A stretch of DNA of 48,074 nucleotides from positions 1 through 48,074 of IMG/VR virus record IMGVR_UViG_3300010042_000011. The stretch is one strand, 5' to 3'. Positions 22,143 through 30,950 of the stretch are shown here, piece by piece. Within the stretch, counting starts at the first letter, position 1, and each line of letters begins with the position of its first letter. Position numbers and translations under genes: made by a program. The stretch comes from a virus. A model generated the notes under the pieces. The model was not told the origin of the DNA, made no database searches, and saw nothing but the letters and a program-made list of their open reading frames with translations.

Positions 22143-23120
22143 ATGAAATTTACAGCGGAAATGCTTGCCCCGGTAACGGCTGCGGGCGCAAAGGCCAAGG
22201 CGAACGTTGCTTCTCTGGTCCTGTCAGTCAACCTGTACGGCGGCAAGCTGGGGCTAGATCAGCCGCACCGCTTCGCCCAGTTCGTCGCCCAGCTTTCGCA
22301 CGAAAGCATGGGCTTTATTCACGACGCGGAAATCTGGGGACCGACACCGGCCCAACAGCGTTACGAAGACCGTAAAGACCTTGGCCATTCCAACAAGGTC
22401 GCCAACGAAGCCCATACCTACCGGGGGCGTACCACAATCCAGATTACGGGCCGCGCAAACTATATTGCGTTCCGCGACTGGGTGCGTACCCACATTGATC
22501 CGAACTGCCCCGATTTCGAGGCGAACCCGGACGCGGTGAATACCGATCCATGGGAAGGCCTTGCCCCAATCTGGTATTGGGACAGCCGTAACCTCAACAA
22601 GTATGCCGACACCGGCAACAACGAAATGATTACGCGGGTAATCAATGGTGGTCTGAATGGCTACGGCGACCGGCTGGAACGATACTCCATTATTGGTATG
22701 TCCATTCTCGGGTTCAAGTACACCGCTGCGGATCGGCTCAAGGTGCAGACCAAGGGCCAAGAACTCGGCGTCTATGACGGCGACCTTGACGGCGTGGACG
22801 GCCCCAAGACGCGGGCGGCCATTCATCAAATGCTTGTCCTGATGGGCAGTACGCCCGTTACCCAGACCAAGGCCGCCCCGGTTACCGAAGTTGTACCCGT
22901 AGCGCCGAAGTCGGCGGACCGGGTTTCCATGGGCCGGGTTGCCGGTGGCCTGTCAGCAACCGCGATGGTCGCAACGCCATTCGTACCGGATGATCCGTAC
23001 ATTAAGGCGGCCCTGCTGGTTGTCGGTATCGTCGGCGTGGTTGTTCTGGTCTGGAAAGCCGAACTTATCGCAAGCCGGGTAAGGGCCGCGCTCAAGGCGT
23101 TTGGTGTCGCAATTGAATAG
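22143..23120 (+). CDS. GH19 (chitinase-like) endolysin with C-terminal membrane segment
   Basis: This 325-residue protein cleaves the peptidoglycan glycan chain. The GH19 core spans about residues 1-195, with catalytic HESMGF near 54-59, YRGRTTIQITGRANY, a WYWDSRNLN segment and ITRVINGGLNGYGDR. Residues 205-245 (QELGVYDGDLDGVDGPKTRA) resemble a peptidoglycan-binding repeat. An Ala/Pro linker and a hydrophobic segment (AALLVVGIVGVVVLVWKAEL) follow. The terminal membrane segment is unusual for an endolysin and might hold it at the inner membrane until holin action. The start at 22143 has AGAGG upstream. Confidence 0.88.
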   Translation: MKFTAEMLAPVTAAGAKAKANVASLVLSVNLYGGKLGLDQPHRFAQFVAQLSHESMGFIHDAEIWGPTPAQQRYEDRKDLGHSNKVANEAHTYRGRTTIQITGRANYIAFRDWVRTHIDPNCPDFEANPDAVNTDPWEGLAPIWYWDSRNLNKYADTGNNEMITRVINGGLNGYGDRLERYSIIGMSILGFKYTAADRLKVQTKGQELGVYDGDLDGVDGPKTRAAIHQMLVLMGSTPVTQTKAAPVTEVVPVAPKSADRVSMGRVAGGLSATAMVATPFVPDDPYIKAALLVVGIVGVVVLVWKAELIASRVRAALKAFGVAIE

Positions 23121-23406
23121 TTTCCGCGTGATCCTTGATTATTGGTGGCTGGTGCCCCTTGTCGCCTTGGCGGCGGGGGCGTACAGGTTGTTTGGCTGGC
23201 GCGGCCTAGTCGCCGTCGCCACGCTGGGGGCCGCTGGCGGCATCTACACCAAGGGCCGTACCGATCAACGCGCCGAAGCCGACCGGGCCGCCCAGAAGGC
23301 CCGCGCCGAGGCCTTAGCCAAAAGGGGAAAGATAGATGCCGAAATTTCTAACCTTAGTCCTGACGCTCGGGCTGACCGCCTTGCTAAGTGGATGCGTGAC
23401 GACTGA
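23104..23406 (+). CDS. Rz: Inner-membrane spanin (Rz-like)
   Basis: About 100 residues. An N-terminal membrane segment (WWLVPLVALAAGAYRLFG...) is followed by a charged helical part (RAEADRAAQKARAEALAKRG), the layout of i-spanins. It spans the periplasm and, with the outer-membrane partner, fuses the membranes at the last step of lysis. The start is uncertain: GTG at 23104 has an AAGGCG site; TTG codons at 23101 and 23113 are alternatives. The last 71 bases overlap the lipoprotein partner in another frame, which is the classical Rz/Rz1 arrangement. Confidence 0.78.
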   Translation: MSQLNSFRVILDYWWLVPLVALAAGAYRLFGWRGLVAVATLGAAGGIYTKGRTDQRAEADRAAQKARAEALAKRGKIDAEISNLSPDARADRLAKWMRDD

Positions 23407-23545
23407 CCTTTGCGCCGGGTTTAAGTCAATCCACCCGTCTGTTAAAGACAGCTTTGCCCCCGCGTCCGGTAACCTGCCTTCCACAGACGCTCAAATCTTA
23501 TCGCATAATGAATATGGGGCTTCCGCCTGCGGGTGGAAGTCCTAA
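23336..23545 (+). CDS. Rz1: Outer-membrane spanin lipoprotein (Rz1-like)
   Basis: This 69-residue protein begins MPKFLTLVLTLGLTALLSGC, a lipoprotein signal with lipobox LLSGC (Cys20). The mature part (GFKSIHPSVKDSFAPASGNL, then TDAQILSHNEYGASACGW) resembles phage o-spanins that end in HNEYG and a CGW-type tip. It overlaps the i-spanin gene in a different frame and completes the spanin pair. Confidence 0.84.
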   Translation: MPKFLTLVLTLGLTALLSGCVTTDLCAGFKSIHPSVKDSFAPASGNLPSTDAQILSHNEYGASACGWKS

Positions 23546-23575
23546 TTTAATTAGCCCTTAGTTGGACCGGGACTT

Positions 23576-23854
23576 ATGGACGAAACAACAAGGCTGGCGT
23601 CGGATATGCAGCAGCTTACCAAGCGAGTTGACGACCTGTCGTTCCGCGTTGCGGGATGGGAAGCACGCGCCGAAAGTCTGGAAAGCAAAATCTCCACGCT
23701 TGGCCAGATTATCGACCTAAAGCTAACTGCTGTTAACAACAGCGTTGCCGTGTGGAACCGTATAGGCATGGTGATCCTGTCCGCCTTCCTTGTCTCGGTC
23801 GTCGGCGTTGTCGTCGCGTTCGCACTCGCTGGCGGGTTCAATATCCCCCGTTGA
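23576..23854 (+). CDS. Holin-like membrane protein (92 aa)
   Basis: Starts MDETTRLASDMQQLTKRVDD. Residues 1-60 form an amphipathic coiled coil and residues 64-87 one transmembrane segment (MVILSAFLVSVVGVVVAFAL). Its place directly after endolysin and spanins supports a holin or holin-regulator function. Sequence alone does not prove pore formation. Other small coiled-coil membrane proteins of phages have the same shape. Confidence 0.6.
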   Translation: MDETTRLASDMQQLTKRVDDLSFRVAGWEARAESLESKISTLGQIIDLKLTAVNNSVAVWNRIGMVILSAFLVSVVGVVVAFALAGGFNIPR

Positions 23855-23886
23855 CCGCCCGGCAACCTGTGGGCTATGTTCCGCCC

Positions 23887-24423
23887 ATGGACCAGACTTC
23901 ACCAGTACCGCAAACCGTATGGGACCGCCTTGCAGACCCGGCTTTAAAGCTGGCGTTTGCGCGGTTTATGGCCAGTCGTCCAGACAGCCAGCAGGGCCGG
24001 TTTGAGGCTGCAAAGCTGACCCTGCCCAATGAGCCGGACAATTCGTTCCTGATCTTTCAGGTTATGGAGTACTGGCCTGCGGACGTTCTGGTCATCGCCG
24101 AGCGTGAACGTTTGGCCCGCACGACCGGCACGGCAGACCTGCCCACAATGGAACAGACGGCACGCGAGGTTTACAACCTTGCCGTTGACCAGACCAAGAC
24201 TGTCAAAGAACGGCTTGAGGCCTACCGGCTTTACGGCGAACTTACCCAGATGATCGGCAAGGCCAGCACCACCAATAATACCGTGAACAATACATACAAC
24301 GATCACCGGGGCGTTTTCATTGTCCCGGAACGGGTAACGGATGCCGGACAAGCGGCCTTTGCCATCAAGGCGGAAAATCAACAGGCAAGGCTTGTGGCGG
24401 CAAATCATGCACCTGCCCGCTGA
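23887..24423 (+). CDS. terS: Terminase small subunit-like protein
   Basis: This 178-residue protein starts MDQTSPVPQTVWDRLADPAL. It lies immediately upstream of the terminase large subunit and overlaps it by 17 bases. Most of the sequence is helical (FEAAKLTLPNEPDNSFLIFQ...TVKERLEAYRLYGELTQMIG). The C-terminal part is less structured. No canonical DNA-binding motif was recognised, so the call relies mainly on position and length. TerS would recognise the packaging site and activate the motor. A TGTGGGC heptamer lies 12 bases before the start. Confidence 0.7.
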   Translation: MDQTSPVPQTVWDRLADPALKLAFARFMASRPDSQQGRFEAAKLTLPNEPDNSFLIFQVMEYWPADVLVIAERERLARTTGTADLPTMEQTAREVYNLAVDQTKTVKERLEAYRLYGELTQMIGKASTTNNTVNNTYNDHRGVFIVPERVTDAGQAAFAIKAENQQARLVAANHAPAR

Positions 24424-26077
24424 ATTACCGCCTATTGATAAACAGCAATGGGCGTTTATTCCTGATAGCTCCCAAGAGATTGCACTACAGGCGAACGTAA
24501 ACGTTCTACTGCTTACCGGGGGCCGGGGCTGGGGTAAAACCGAAGTCCAGCTTATGCGGTATCGGCAGTTGGTCGGACTTGGTTACGGCACCTATTGGCG
24601 CGGCATTATCTTTGATCGGGAATACAAGAACCTTGACGATCTTATCGTTAAGTCCAAGCGCCTGTTCTATAACGCCAAGGGTCCAGCCGCAACGTTCCTG
24701 TCTTCCACGTCCGCCCTTGGGTGGAAATGGGATACCGGCGAAGAACTGTTGTTCCGGCAGGCTAAGAAGGAAGATGATTACTGGTCATACCATGGCCATG
24801 AATACGCTTTCGTTGGTTGGAACGAACTGACTAAGTATCCGACCATCAAACTGTTCCATAAAATGTTCTCGATCAACCGTACCGGCTTTGATCCCGAGAA
24901 ACATACCCCCCGGTTTACCGGGCAAATCATGTCCGGCAATATGTCGGACGTGGATGAATGGAACCACGCCGCCGACATGGTTACGGGCGCGTTGCTCTAC
25001 CACCACTATCTAGGCCGCCCCTTCATGGTCGGGGATTACATCACTAAGGACGGTCGCCCGCTCCCGCCGATCCCGCTTGAGACAGTGGCGACGACAAACC
25101 CCTATGGCCCCGGACATAACTGGGTCAAGGCGGAATTTATTGATGCCGCGCCTTATGGTGTCGTGACTTCCAAAGAACGGACTATCGTAAATCCGAAGAC
25201 CAAGAAAGAGGAAGTCATTAAGCGCACGCAAATGACTATCTTTGGTTCGTTTACGGAAAACCCGTATCTGTCGCCCGAGTACATTGCCGGTCTGTATGAA
25301 CAGACAGACGATAACATTATTCGGGCTTGGATACACGGCGACTGGGATATTGTTGCCGGTGGTGCGTTTGATGACGTATGGAACAAGGCTATACATGTTC
25401 TGCCCCGCTTCCGCATTCCGAAGTCTTGGCGCGTTGATCGCTCCATGGACTGGGGTTCGTCGCACCCGTTTAGTGTGGGCTGGTGGGCGGAAGCTGATGG
25501 CACCGAAGCCGTGTTCTATGACCCCAAGATAGGGCGCGAACGGGTGTTCTGCCCGCCCAAGGGTACGCTTATCCAGATCGCCGAGCTTTACGGGTCAACC
25601 AAGATCGGCGCTAATCAGGGCGTCAAGTGGTCGTCAACGAAACTGGCGGAAGCCGTTAAAGAAGTCGAGATTAGGCTTATGTCCGAAGGCTGGATTGTCA
25701 GCCAGCCGGTGCCCGGTCCTGCGGATAACCAGATTTCCAACGTCAACGAAAGCGACACCGATACCCTAGAAAAGAAGATGGCTAAGGTTGGCGTGCGCTG
25801 GGAAAAGTCGGACAAGTCGTCCGGCACCCGTGCTATTGGCCTTGAGCTAATGCGCGAACGTCTGGACGCGGCTAAACACCATGAGAACCCGGCGCTGTAC
25901 TTCATGGACGTTTGCCGGGCTTCCATTGCCACTATCCCCGTTCTTCCGCGTGACCCCGACAATTTGGACGACGTGGACACTAGCGCGGAAGACCACCCAT
26001 ATGATATGACCCGTTACAGGTGCCTTAAAGCCAGCAACAACTTGGCTCAAGTTATCCGGGTCAACTTCGGAACATAG
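24407..26077 (+). CDS. terL: Terminase large subunit (packaging ATPase/nuclease)
   Basis: This 556-residue motor protein translocates DNA into the prohead and cuts the concatemer. Walker A is LLLTGGRGWGKTEV near residues 34-47. The Walker B strand ends in YAFVGWNEL, with the catalytic Glu conserved. The C-terminal nuclease begins with RSMDWGSSHPFSVGWW, containing the first metal-binding Asp, and further acidic residues follow (DNLDDVDTSAEDH). The start at 24407 overlaps the TerS gene. The portal gene begins five bases after its stop. Confidence 0.92.
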   Translation: MHLPAELPPIDKQQWAFIPDSSQEIALQANVNVLLLTGGRGWGKTEVQLMRYRQLVGLGYGTYWRGIIFDREYKNLDDLIVKSKRLFYNAKGPAATFLSSTSALGWKWDTGEELLFRQAKKEDDYWSYHGHEYAFVGWNELTKYPTIKLFHKMFSINRTGFDPEKHTPRFTGQIMSGNMSDVDEWNHAADMVTGALLYHHYLGRPFMVGDYITKDGRPLPPIPLETVATTNPYGPGHNWVKAEFIDAAPYGVVTSKERTIVNPKTKKEEVIKRTQMTIFGSFTENPYLSPEYIAGLYEQTDDNIIRAWIHGDWDIVAGGAFDDVWNKAIHVLPRFRIPKSWRVDRSMDWGSSHPFSVGWWAEADGTEAVFYDPKIGRERVFCPPKGTLIQIAELYGSTKIGANQGVKWSSTKLAEAVKEVEIRLMSEGWIVSQPVPGPADNQISNVNESDTDTLEKKMAKVGVRWEKSDKSSGTRAIGLELMRERLDAAKHHENPALYFMDVCRASIATIPVLPRDPDNLDDVDTSAEDHPYDMTRYRCLKASNNLAQVIRVNFGT

Positions 26078-26082
26078 AAACC

Positions 26083-27597
26083 ATGCCAAACGTCGATTTT
26101 CATTTGCCGGAAATTCGGGCCTATATGCCCATGTACCAGCTTATCAATGACTGTGTTGCTGGGTCGATTGCCGTCAAGGGAAAGGGCGTCAAGTACCTTC
26201 CGAAACCCGCCCCGGCTGACCTGTCAAAGGAAAACGGGCTTCGCTATGACCAGTACCGCGAACGCGCGGTGTTCTACAACGTCACCCGGCGGACGCTCGG
26301 CGGACTTGTGGGCCAAATGTTCGACCAAGAACCCATCATCAAACTGCCGGAAGCCCTCAAGGTTCTGGAGACCGATGCCACGGGAACCGGCATTGGTATC
26401 GTTGGTTTGGCCAAGGGGCTGGCGCGGTCGGTGGTGTCCAAGGGTCGCGGCGGCCTGTTTGTCGATTACCCGGACGCCGCCGAAGCGACGACCTTGCAGG
26501 AATTAGAGGAAAACGGCGTCCGTCCGACTATCAACTATTATAAGCCGGAACAGATCATCAACTGGCGGGTCGAGGCGCGCGGGGCCGAAGAAGTTACTAC
26601 CTTGGTCGTTCTCAAGGAACCTTACGTCATCAAGGATGACGGTTTTGAACAAGTCAAGCGGACCCAGTGGCGCGTTCTCAAGCTGACCGGATTACGGGGG
26701 ACTGATGGTCAGTTGACCGGCAAGTCCGCCTATTCGTGCGAAATCTGGCGCGATAACCGTACCGCCCCATGGAAAACGTTCAACCCGACCGATGCGGCGG
26801 GTAATCCTTTGAACGATATTCCGTTCAAGTTCGTTGGGGCGGAAAACAACGACCCGGACATTGACGAACCGCCTATGTTCGACCTTGCCGACTTGAATGT
26901 TGCGCATTACCGGAACAGCGCCGACTATGAAGAGACCTGCTATGTTGTCGGACAGCCCACACTGGTTCTGGCGGGCCTGACTGCCGAATGGTACAAGGAC
27001 GTTCTTGGCGGTCGGGTGGACTTCGGTAGCCGGGGCGGTGTCCCGCTCCCGGTTGGCGCGACGGCGGAACTGTTGCAGGTCCAAGAAAACACTATGGCCT
27101 TTGAGGGCATGGGCCACAAAGAACGCCAGATGGTTGCCCTTGGTGCCAAGCTGGTGGAACAGAAGCAGGTACAGCGCACGGCGACGGAAGCCGGTATTGA
27201 TGCCAACAACGAAACGTCAACGCTGGTGTCGTCTGCGGAAAACGTATCGGCGGCCATGACATGGGCAATCGAGGTTGCAGGCCAGTACGCCGGTACGACG
27301 GGTGGCGAATTTACCCTGAATACCGAGTATGAGCTTAACACCCTGTCGCCCGGCGAACAGAAGGAAGTTATTGCCACTTGGCAGGCTGGCGCGATTAGCT
27401 GGACCGAAATGCGTACCCGGTTGCGTCATGGCGGGTTGGCCACACAGGACGATAAGACCGCCAAGAAGGAAATTGACGAAGAAATGGAAGCGCAGGCAAC
27501 CGCCGACGCTGAAACCTTGGCGACCCAGACGGACGAAACTATCCGGGCCGCCGAAGCGGCGGCAGTGGCCAAAGCTGCAAACACTCCAACCCCATAA
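26083..27597 (+). CDS. Portal protein (DUF4055-like)
   Basis: This 504-residue protein starts MPNVDFHLPEIRAYMPMYQL. The segment RAVFYNVTRRTLGGLVGQMFDQEPII matches the core of DUF4055 phage proteins, taken to be portals. The C-terminal part is helical and acidic (EIDEEMEAQATADAETLATQ). It lies between the large terminase and head morphogenesis genes, the standard portal position. It would form the dodecameric ring through which DNA enters. Confidence 0.87.
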   Translation: MPNVDFHLPEIRAYMPMYQLINDCVAGSIAVKGKGVKYLPKPAPADLSKENGLRYDQYRERAVFYNVTRRTLGGLVGQMFDQEPIIKLPEALKVLETDATGTGIGIVGLAKGLARSVVSKGRGGLFVDYPDAAEATTLQELEENGVRPTINYYKPEQIINWRVEARGAEEVTTLVVLKEPYVIKDDGFEQVKRTQWRVLKLTGLRGTDGQLTGKSAYSCEIWRDNRTAPWKTFNPTDAAGNPLNDIPFKFVGAENNDPDIDEPPMFDLADLNVAHYRNSADYEETCYVVGQPTLVLAGLTAEWYKDVLGGRVDFGSRGGVPLPVGATAELLQVQENTMAFEGMGHKERQMVALGAKLVEQKQVQRTATEAGIDANNETSTLVSSAENVSAAMTWAIEVAGQYAGTTGGEFTLNTEYELNTLSPGEQKEVIATWQAGAISWTEMRTRLRHGGLATQDDKTAKKEIDEEMEAQATADAETLATQTDETIRAAEAAAVAKAANTPTP

Positions 27598-27609
27598 GGA
27601 CGCCGGACT

Positions 27610-27825
27610 ATGGCTAATCGCTCCCAAGCCGTTTTCAACGTCATCACCCGCCAACAAGTCTATATCGAGGGATTAAAGGAAGGTCAGCAGCGCGCGGCGT
27701 TGCTGGCCTTTGCTGCCATGGAAGCCGAAGTCAAGGCAGTGCTGGCCGGGCTACCTGTCGAGAACGTCGGCGATTTGACGCAAGCCCAGATTAGGGCCTT
27801 GTTGCGCCAGTTGAAGGGCATATAG
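27610..27825 (+). CDS. Head morphogenesis protein, N-terminal part ending at in-frame TAG
   Basis: Starts MANRSQAVFNVITRQQVYIE and reads 71 codons to TAG at 27823-27825. The segment LTQAQIRALLRQLKGI is typical of the N-terminal helical region of MuF-like head morphogenesis proteins and should continue uninterrupted. The frame stays open beyond the TAG into the MuF part, with no second stop. This piece alone has no recognised function. It may be the product of termination at a leaky or mutant amber codon, or reflect a sequencing error. Confidence 0.7.
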   Translation: MANRSQAVFNVITRQQVYIEGLKEGQQRAALLAFAAMEAEVKAVLAGLPVENVGDLTQAQIRALLRQLKGI

Positions 27826-27882
27826 ACTAAGTTCTATTCGGCGGCGGTTACCCGTCTTATTGCCTTTCTGGGTGACTGGCTG

Positions 27883-28611
27883 GTGTACGAAATCCGGGAA
27901 ACCCCATACCTGCTATCAGATGCCGACAACCCGGTTGTACCGCTGCCGTCCCTGTCCAGCCTTTGGCCGTCAATCTCAACCGCCGACATGGGCGCAACCG
28001 GCGACACCCTGCTAGGCCTACTGGCCGCGCTAGGGCTGTCTGCCAACCGCGATATGACCCGGCGCGTTAAAGGCGGCATTGCGGACAATATGACCCTTGC
28101 CCAGTTCACGGCGTTTATTGTGGGCACTGGTGTCCTTAATGGCCGTGACGGGATTATGAACAAGGGTAAACATGCCCTGACTTCGGCAATCGCGACGACC
28201 ATGCAACAGGTCATTAGTCAATTACGGGATAGGGCCTATGGGCTACTGACCGACTTCTATATGTGGAATAGCGTTATCGACGGCGCAACGACCGACATTT
28301 GCCGGGGTCGCAATGGGCGGACATTCCGGCGCGGCCAAGGCCCCATTCCGCCAGCGCACTTTAATTGCCGTTCGTCCACAGTTCCGATCTTCCTGCGGGA
28401 GACAATCGAACTGCCCACAAGCTATTACCGATGGTTAACGGATCAACCCGCCCCCTTCGTGCGGGATATCCTGCCCCGGCGGTTGCAAGAGGTTTTGCGG
28501 CGTGGCGAACTACGGGCGACCGATCTACCCAAGTTTAGCGACCCAGCCCCGTTGACGCTGGACGAATACAAATCTAAGACTAATCGCATTAAAACCGGAA
28601 CGGATGGTTAA
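27883..28611 (+). CDS. MuF-like head morphogenesis protein, main part
   Basis: From the GTG at 27883 this gives 242 residues. The frame is continuous from just after the TAG at 27823-27825, and codons between (KFYSAAVTRLIAFLGDWL) read as normal protein, so the true product is probably the fused 333-codon frame 27610-28611. The MuF signature is GATTDICRGRNGRTFRRGQG followed by PIPPAHFNCRSS, with its cysteines and His. MuF proteins are minor head components connected to portal and DNA injection. If translation begins at 27883, part of the helical domain is lost. The ribosome site before the GTG is weak. Confidence 0.85.
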   Translation: MYEIRETPYLLSDADNPVVPLPSLSSLWPSISTADMGATGDTLLGLLAALGLSANRDMTRRVKGGIADNMTLAQFTAFIVGTGVLNGRDGIMNKGKHALTSAIATTMQQVISQLRDRAYGLLTDFYMWNSVIDGATTDICRGRNGRTFRRGQGPIPPAHFNCRSSTVPIFLRETIELPTSYYRWLTDQPAPFVRDILPRRLQEVLRRGELRATDLPKFSDPAPLTLDEYKSKTNRIKTGTDG

Positions 28612-28613
28612 CA

Positions 28614-29354
28614 ATGGCTCTCAAACACAAGATTACCAAGGCAGCATTTGACAAGCTGTCCGACGAACTGAAAGGCGAGTATGTAGAAGACGCCGACAAG
28701 AAGGGCGGTTACACGCTTGACGTTGAGGGCCTTCCCGAGCCGGAAAATGATGGCGCACTCAAGCGCGCCAAGGATCGCGAGAAAATCCGCGCCGACGAAG
28801 CCGAAGCGGAAGCCGAACGGCTCGATACCGAATTGACGGCCCTCAAGGGCAATCAAGGCAAGGGTGAAAAGGATATCGCACGCCTGACCAAGGCGCACGA
28901 AAAGACCATTGCCGACATGACGGCGGACCACGAAGCCAAGGTTGGCAAGCTGACCAAGTTTATTGATAAGGAAATCAAGGGCGGTAAGGCGGAAGCCTTG
29001 GCAACCAAGATTTCCACGGTGCCGAAACTCTTGGCCGGTGAAATCGGGAAACGCCTGTCCGTCAACTATGACGGCGACGAACCGGCCCTAGAAATTCTGG
29101 GTGCGGACGGCAAGCCGGACAGCAAGTTGACACTCGATAAACTGGGCGAAGAATTTGTTGCCAACAAGGATTTTTCGTCTATTATGATCGGCAGCAAGGC
29201 AAGGGGTAGCGGTGCTGCCCCCAATAATATCCCCGGTTCGGGTGGCAGTGCCATCCCCGGCGACAAGCCGCTAGATTTGGCAAGCGCCCCGACCAATGAC
29301 TTGCTGGCGCATGTCCGATCCGTACAGGCAAACAAAGCGGCGAACGGGCAGTAA
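28614..29354 (+). CDS. Capsid scaffolding protein
   Basis: This 246-residue protein starts MALKHKITKAAFDKLSDELK. The central part is a charged coiled coil (KIRADEAEAEAERLDTELTA through KGEKDIARLTKAHEKTIADM). The C-terminus is a structured segment and a flexible Gly/Pro tail. Acidic, helical proteins directly upstream of the major capsid gene are typical scaffolds (DUF4355-like). It should guide prohead assembly and be removed before packaging. Confidence 0.85.
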   Translation: MALKHKITKAAFDKLSDELKGEYVEDADKKGGYTLDVEGLPEPENDGALKRAKDREKIRADEAEAEAERLDTELTALKGNQGKGEKDIARLTKAHEKTIADMTADHEAKVGKLTKFIDKEIKGGKAEALATKISTVPKLLAGEIGKRLSVNYDGDEPALEILGADGKPDSKLTLDKLGEEFVANKDFSSIMIGSKARGSGAAPNNIPGSGGSAIPGDKPLDLASAPTNDLLAHVRSVQANKAANGQ

Positions 29355-29397
29355 ACCCATTCGCCAGTCGCCGCATTACCACAGGGGATAACAGGCC

Positions 29398-30357
29398 ATG
29401 GGCCTTTCCGATTTTGAAGTCTTCACCGAATTTACCTACACCGCCGCGACGGAAGTTCTGCGCCAGCAGATCGACCTTTTCAACGCTGCCACCGCCGGGG
29501 CTATCGTCCTGCGGGCGGCTGCTAACGTCGGCGACTACACGGACAGCACCTTCTACGCGAAGGTTGCCGACCTTGTACGCCGCCGTAACGTCTACGGTTC
29601 CGGCGACGTGACGGAGAAGGAACTTTCCATGCTGACCGAAACGTCGGTCAAGGTCGCAGCGGGCACGCCGCCCGTTCGCGTCGATCCGGCATGGTGGACT
29701 TGGATACAGCGCAACCCGGAAGAAGGCGGCGTCATCTATGGCAAGCAGCTTGCCGTCGATATGATGGCCGATATGCTGAACACGGCAATCATGGCGGGCG
29801 TTGCTGCCCTGTCCAACGTTGCCGGTGTCATCAATGACGCTTCCGCTGGCACCGCCGACTTTGGCGACCTGCTTGGCGGTGCTGCCAAGTTCGGCGACCA
29901 GTCGCAGGCTATCCGCGTCTGGATTTCCCATTCCAAGGTCATGTTTGACATTTGGGGCGTTGCTCTTGCGAACAACGCAAGCCTGTTCTCGTTCGGAACC
30001 ATCAACGTCCGTCAGGACGGCTTTGGCCGCCCTATCGTCATCACTGACAGCCCGTCGCTGGTCAACCTGACACCCAACCCCGACGTTTACCGGACCCTTG
30101 GTCTGGTGTCCGGCGGCATCATGGTCGAGCAGAACAACGATTTCGACCAGAACGTTGAAACGTCCAACGGCAGCGAAAACATCAAGCGGACTATTCAGTC
30201 CGAATGGACCTACAACCTGTCCGTCAAGGGCTTTGCTTGGGACAAGTCGTCCGGCGGTCATTCTCCGAATGACGCGGCTATCGCGTCGTCGGCGAACTGG
30301 GACAAGATCGTCACCAGCAACAAAGACCTTGCCGGTGTTATGGTCCTGACCCAGTAA
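29398..30357 (+). CDS. Major capsid protein
   Basis: This 319-residue protein starts MGLSDFEVFTEFTYTAATEV after CAGGGGATAACAGGCC, a strong ribosome site. Length, position after the scaffold, and codon use biased to C-ending codons all suggest a highly expressed HK97-fold capsid protein. Segments such as RVWISHSKVMFDIWGVALAN and FGRPIVITDSPSLV are typical of the P- and A-domain strands in phage capsid proteins. A pair of hairpins lies directly after the stop. Confidence 0.9.
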   Translation: MGLSDFEVFTEFTYTAATEVLRQQIDLFNAATAGAIVLRAAANVGDYTDSTFYAKVADLVRRRNVYGSGDVTEKELSMLTETSVKVAAGTPPVRVDPAWWTWIQRNPEEGGVIYGKQLAVDMMADMLNTAIMAGVAALSNVAGVINDASAGTADFGDLLGGAAKFGDQSQAIRVWISHSKVMFDIWGVALANNASLFSFGTINVRQDGFGRPIVITDSPSLVNLTPNPDVYRTLGLVSGGIMVEQNNDFDQNVETSNGSENIKRTIQSEWTYNLSVKGFAWDKSSGGHSPNDAAIASSANWDKIVTSNKDLAGVMVLTQ

Positions 30358-30363
30358 CACGGG

Positions 30364-30426
30364 TTCACAGTCGGGAGCTACTGTGAATAGGCGGGGTTGC
30401 TGGAAACGGCTTCCCCGCCTTTTTCT
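30364..30426 (+). terminator. Tandem hairpins and terminator after the capsid gene
   Basis: The first hairpin is TTCACAGT-CGGGAGCT-ACTGTGAA (30364-30387), an 8-bp perfect stem. The second, AGGCGGGG ... CCCCGCCT (30389-30420), is followed by TTTTCTC and is a classical terminator. It should raise capsid over tail gene expression and may stabilise the capsid mRNA. Confidence 0.9.
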
Positions 30427-30448
30427 CAAACAATAAGGAATGCCAAGA

Positions 30449-30937
30449 ATGATGCGCCGTGACACCCGTATCCTGTTCTTCACTGTCGGGGTAATCCCGA
30501 CCGACGAAGAAACCGAACTTGCCTATAAGCTGTCCAACAACATCGGCTTCCGTAACGGCTCCATGTCAGCCGTTGGCGCTGTCGAGGCTGCGGACGGCGT
30601 TGCCGCCCTCGATCCCGAGTTTATCCCCGGCAACTATTCGGAAGCCTATCCGACCGTGACCAGCAAGTCCGACGTGGACAAGCTGGACAAGGAAATTGCC
30701 GCCGCCGACAAGGCCGGGACCGCGCGTCCTGTGGGCACTGGTCCCGCTACGCTCGACAACTCGACCGGCAACGGCCCCGGTTCCGCTGGCCGCCGTGGCA
30801 AGCGTGGTGGTCCTTCCCAGACCGAGCCGGAACCCGTGCCCGCAACCCCGGCAGCGCCCCCAGCGACACCGGCAGCGCCCGCCACCACTCCCGCGACCCC
30901 TGCCCCCGCTGGTGGCGGTTGGAACCCGAACGCCTAA
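30449..30937 (+). CDS. Head-associated protein with Pro/Ala-rich tail (162 aa)
   Basis: The start at 30449 (MMRRDTRILFFTVGVIPTDE) is nine bases after AAGGA; an ATG at 30440 is too close to it. Residues 1-70 are structured. The last 80 residues are Pro, Ala, Gly and Thr-rich (PATPAAPPATPAAPATTPAT) and probably disordered. It lies between the capsid and head-tail adaptor genes. A capsid decoration or head-completion role is possible. Confidence 0.64.
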   Translation: MMRRDTRILFFTVGVIPTDEETELAYKLSNNIGFRNGSMSAVGAVEAADGVAALDPEFIPGNYSEAYPTVTSKSDVDKLDKEIAAADKAGTARPVGTGPATLDNSTGNGPGSAGRRGKRGGPSQTEPEPVPATPAAPPATPAAPATTPATPAPAGGGWNPNA

Positions 30938-30950
30938 GAAAGGCTGACCA

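Noticed and set aside
29182-30483. Minus-strand open frame of 433 codons opposite the capsid gene
   Set aside because: Same cause: shadow of the highly biased capsid gene; it also crosses a clear plus-strand terminator.
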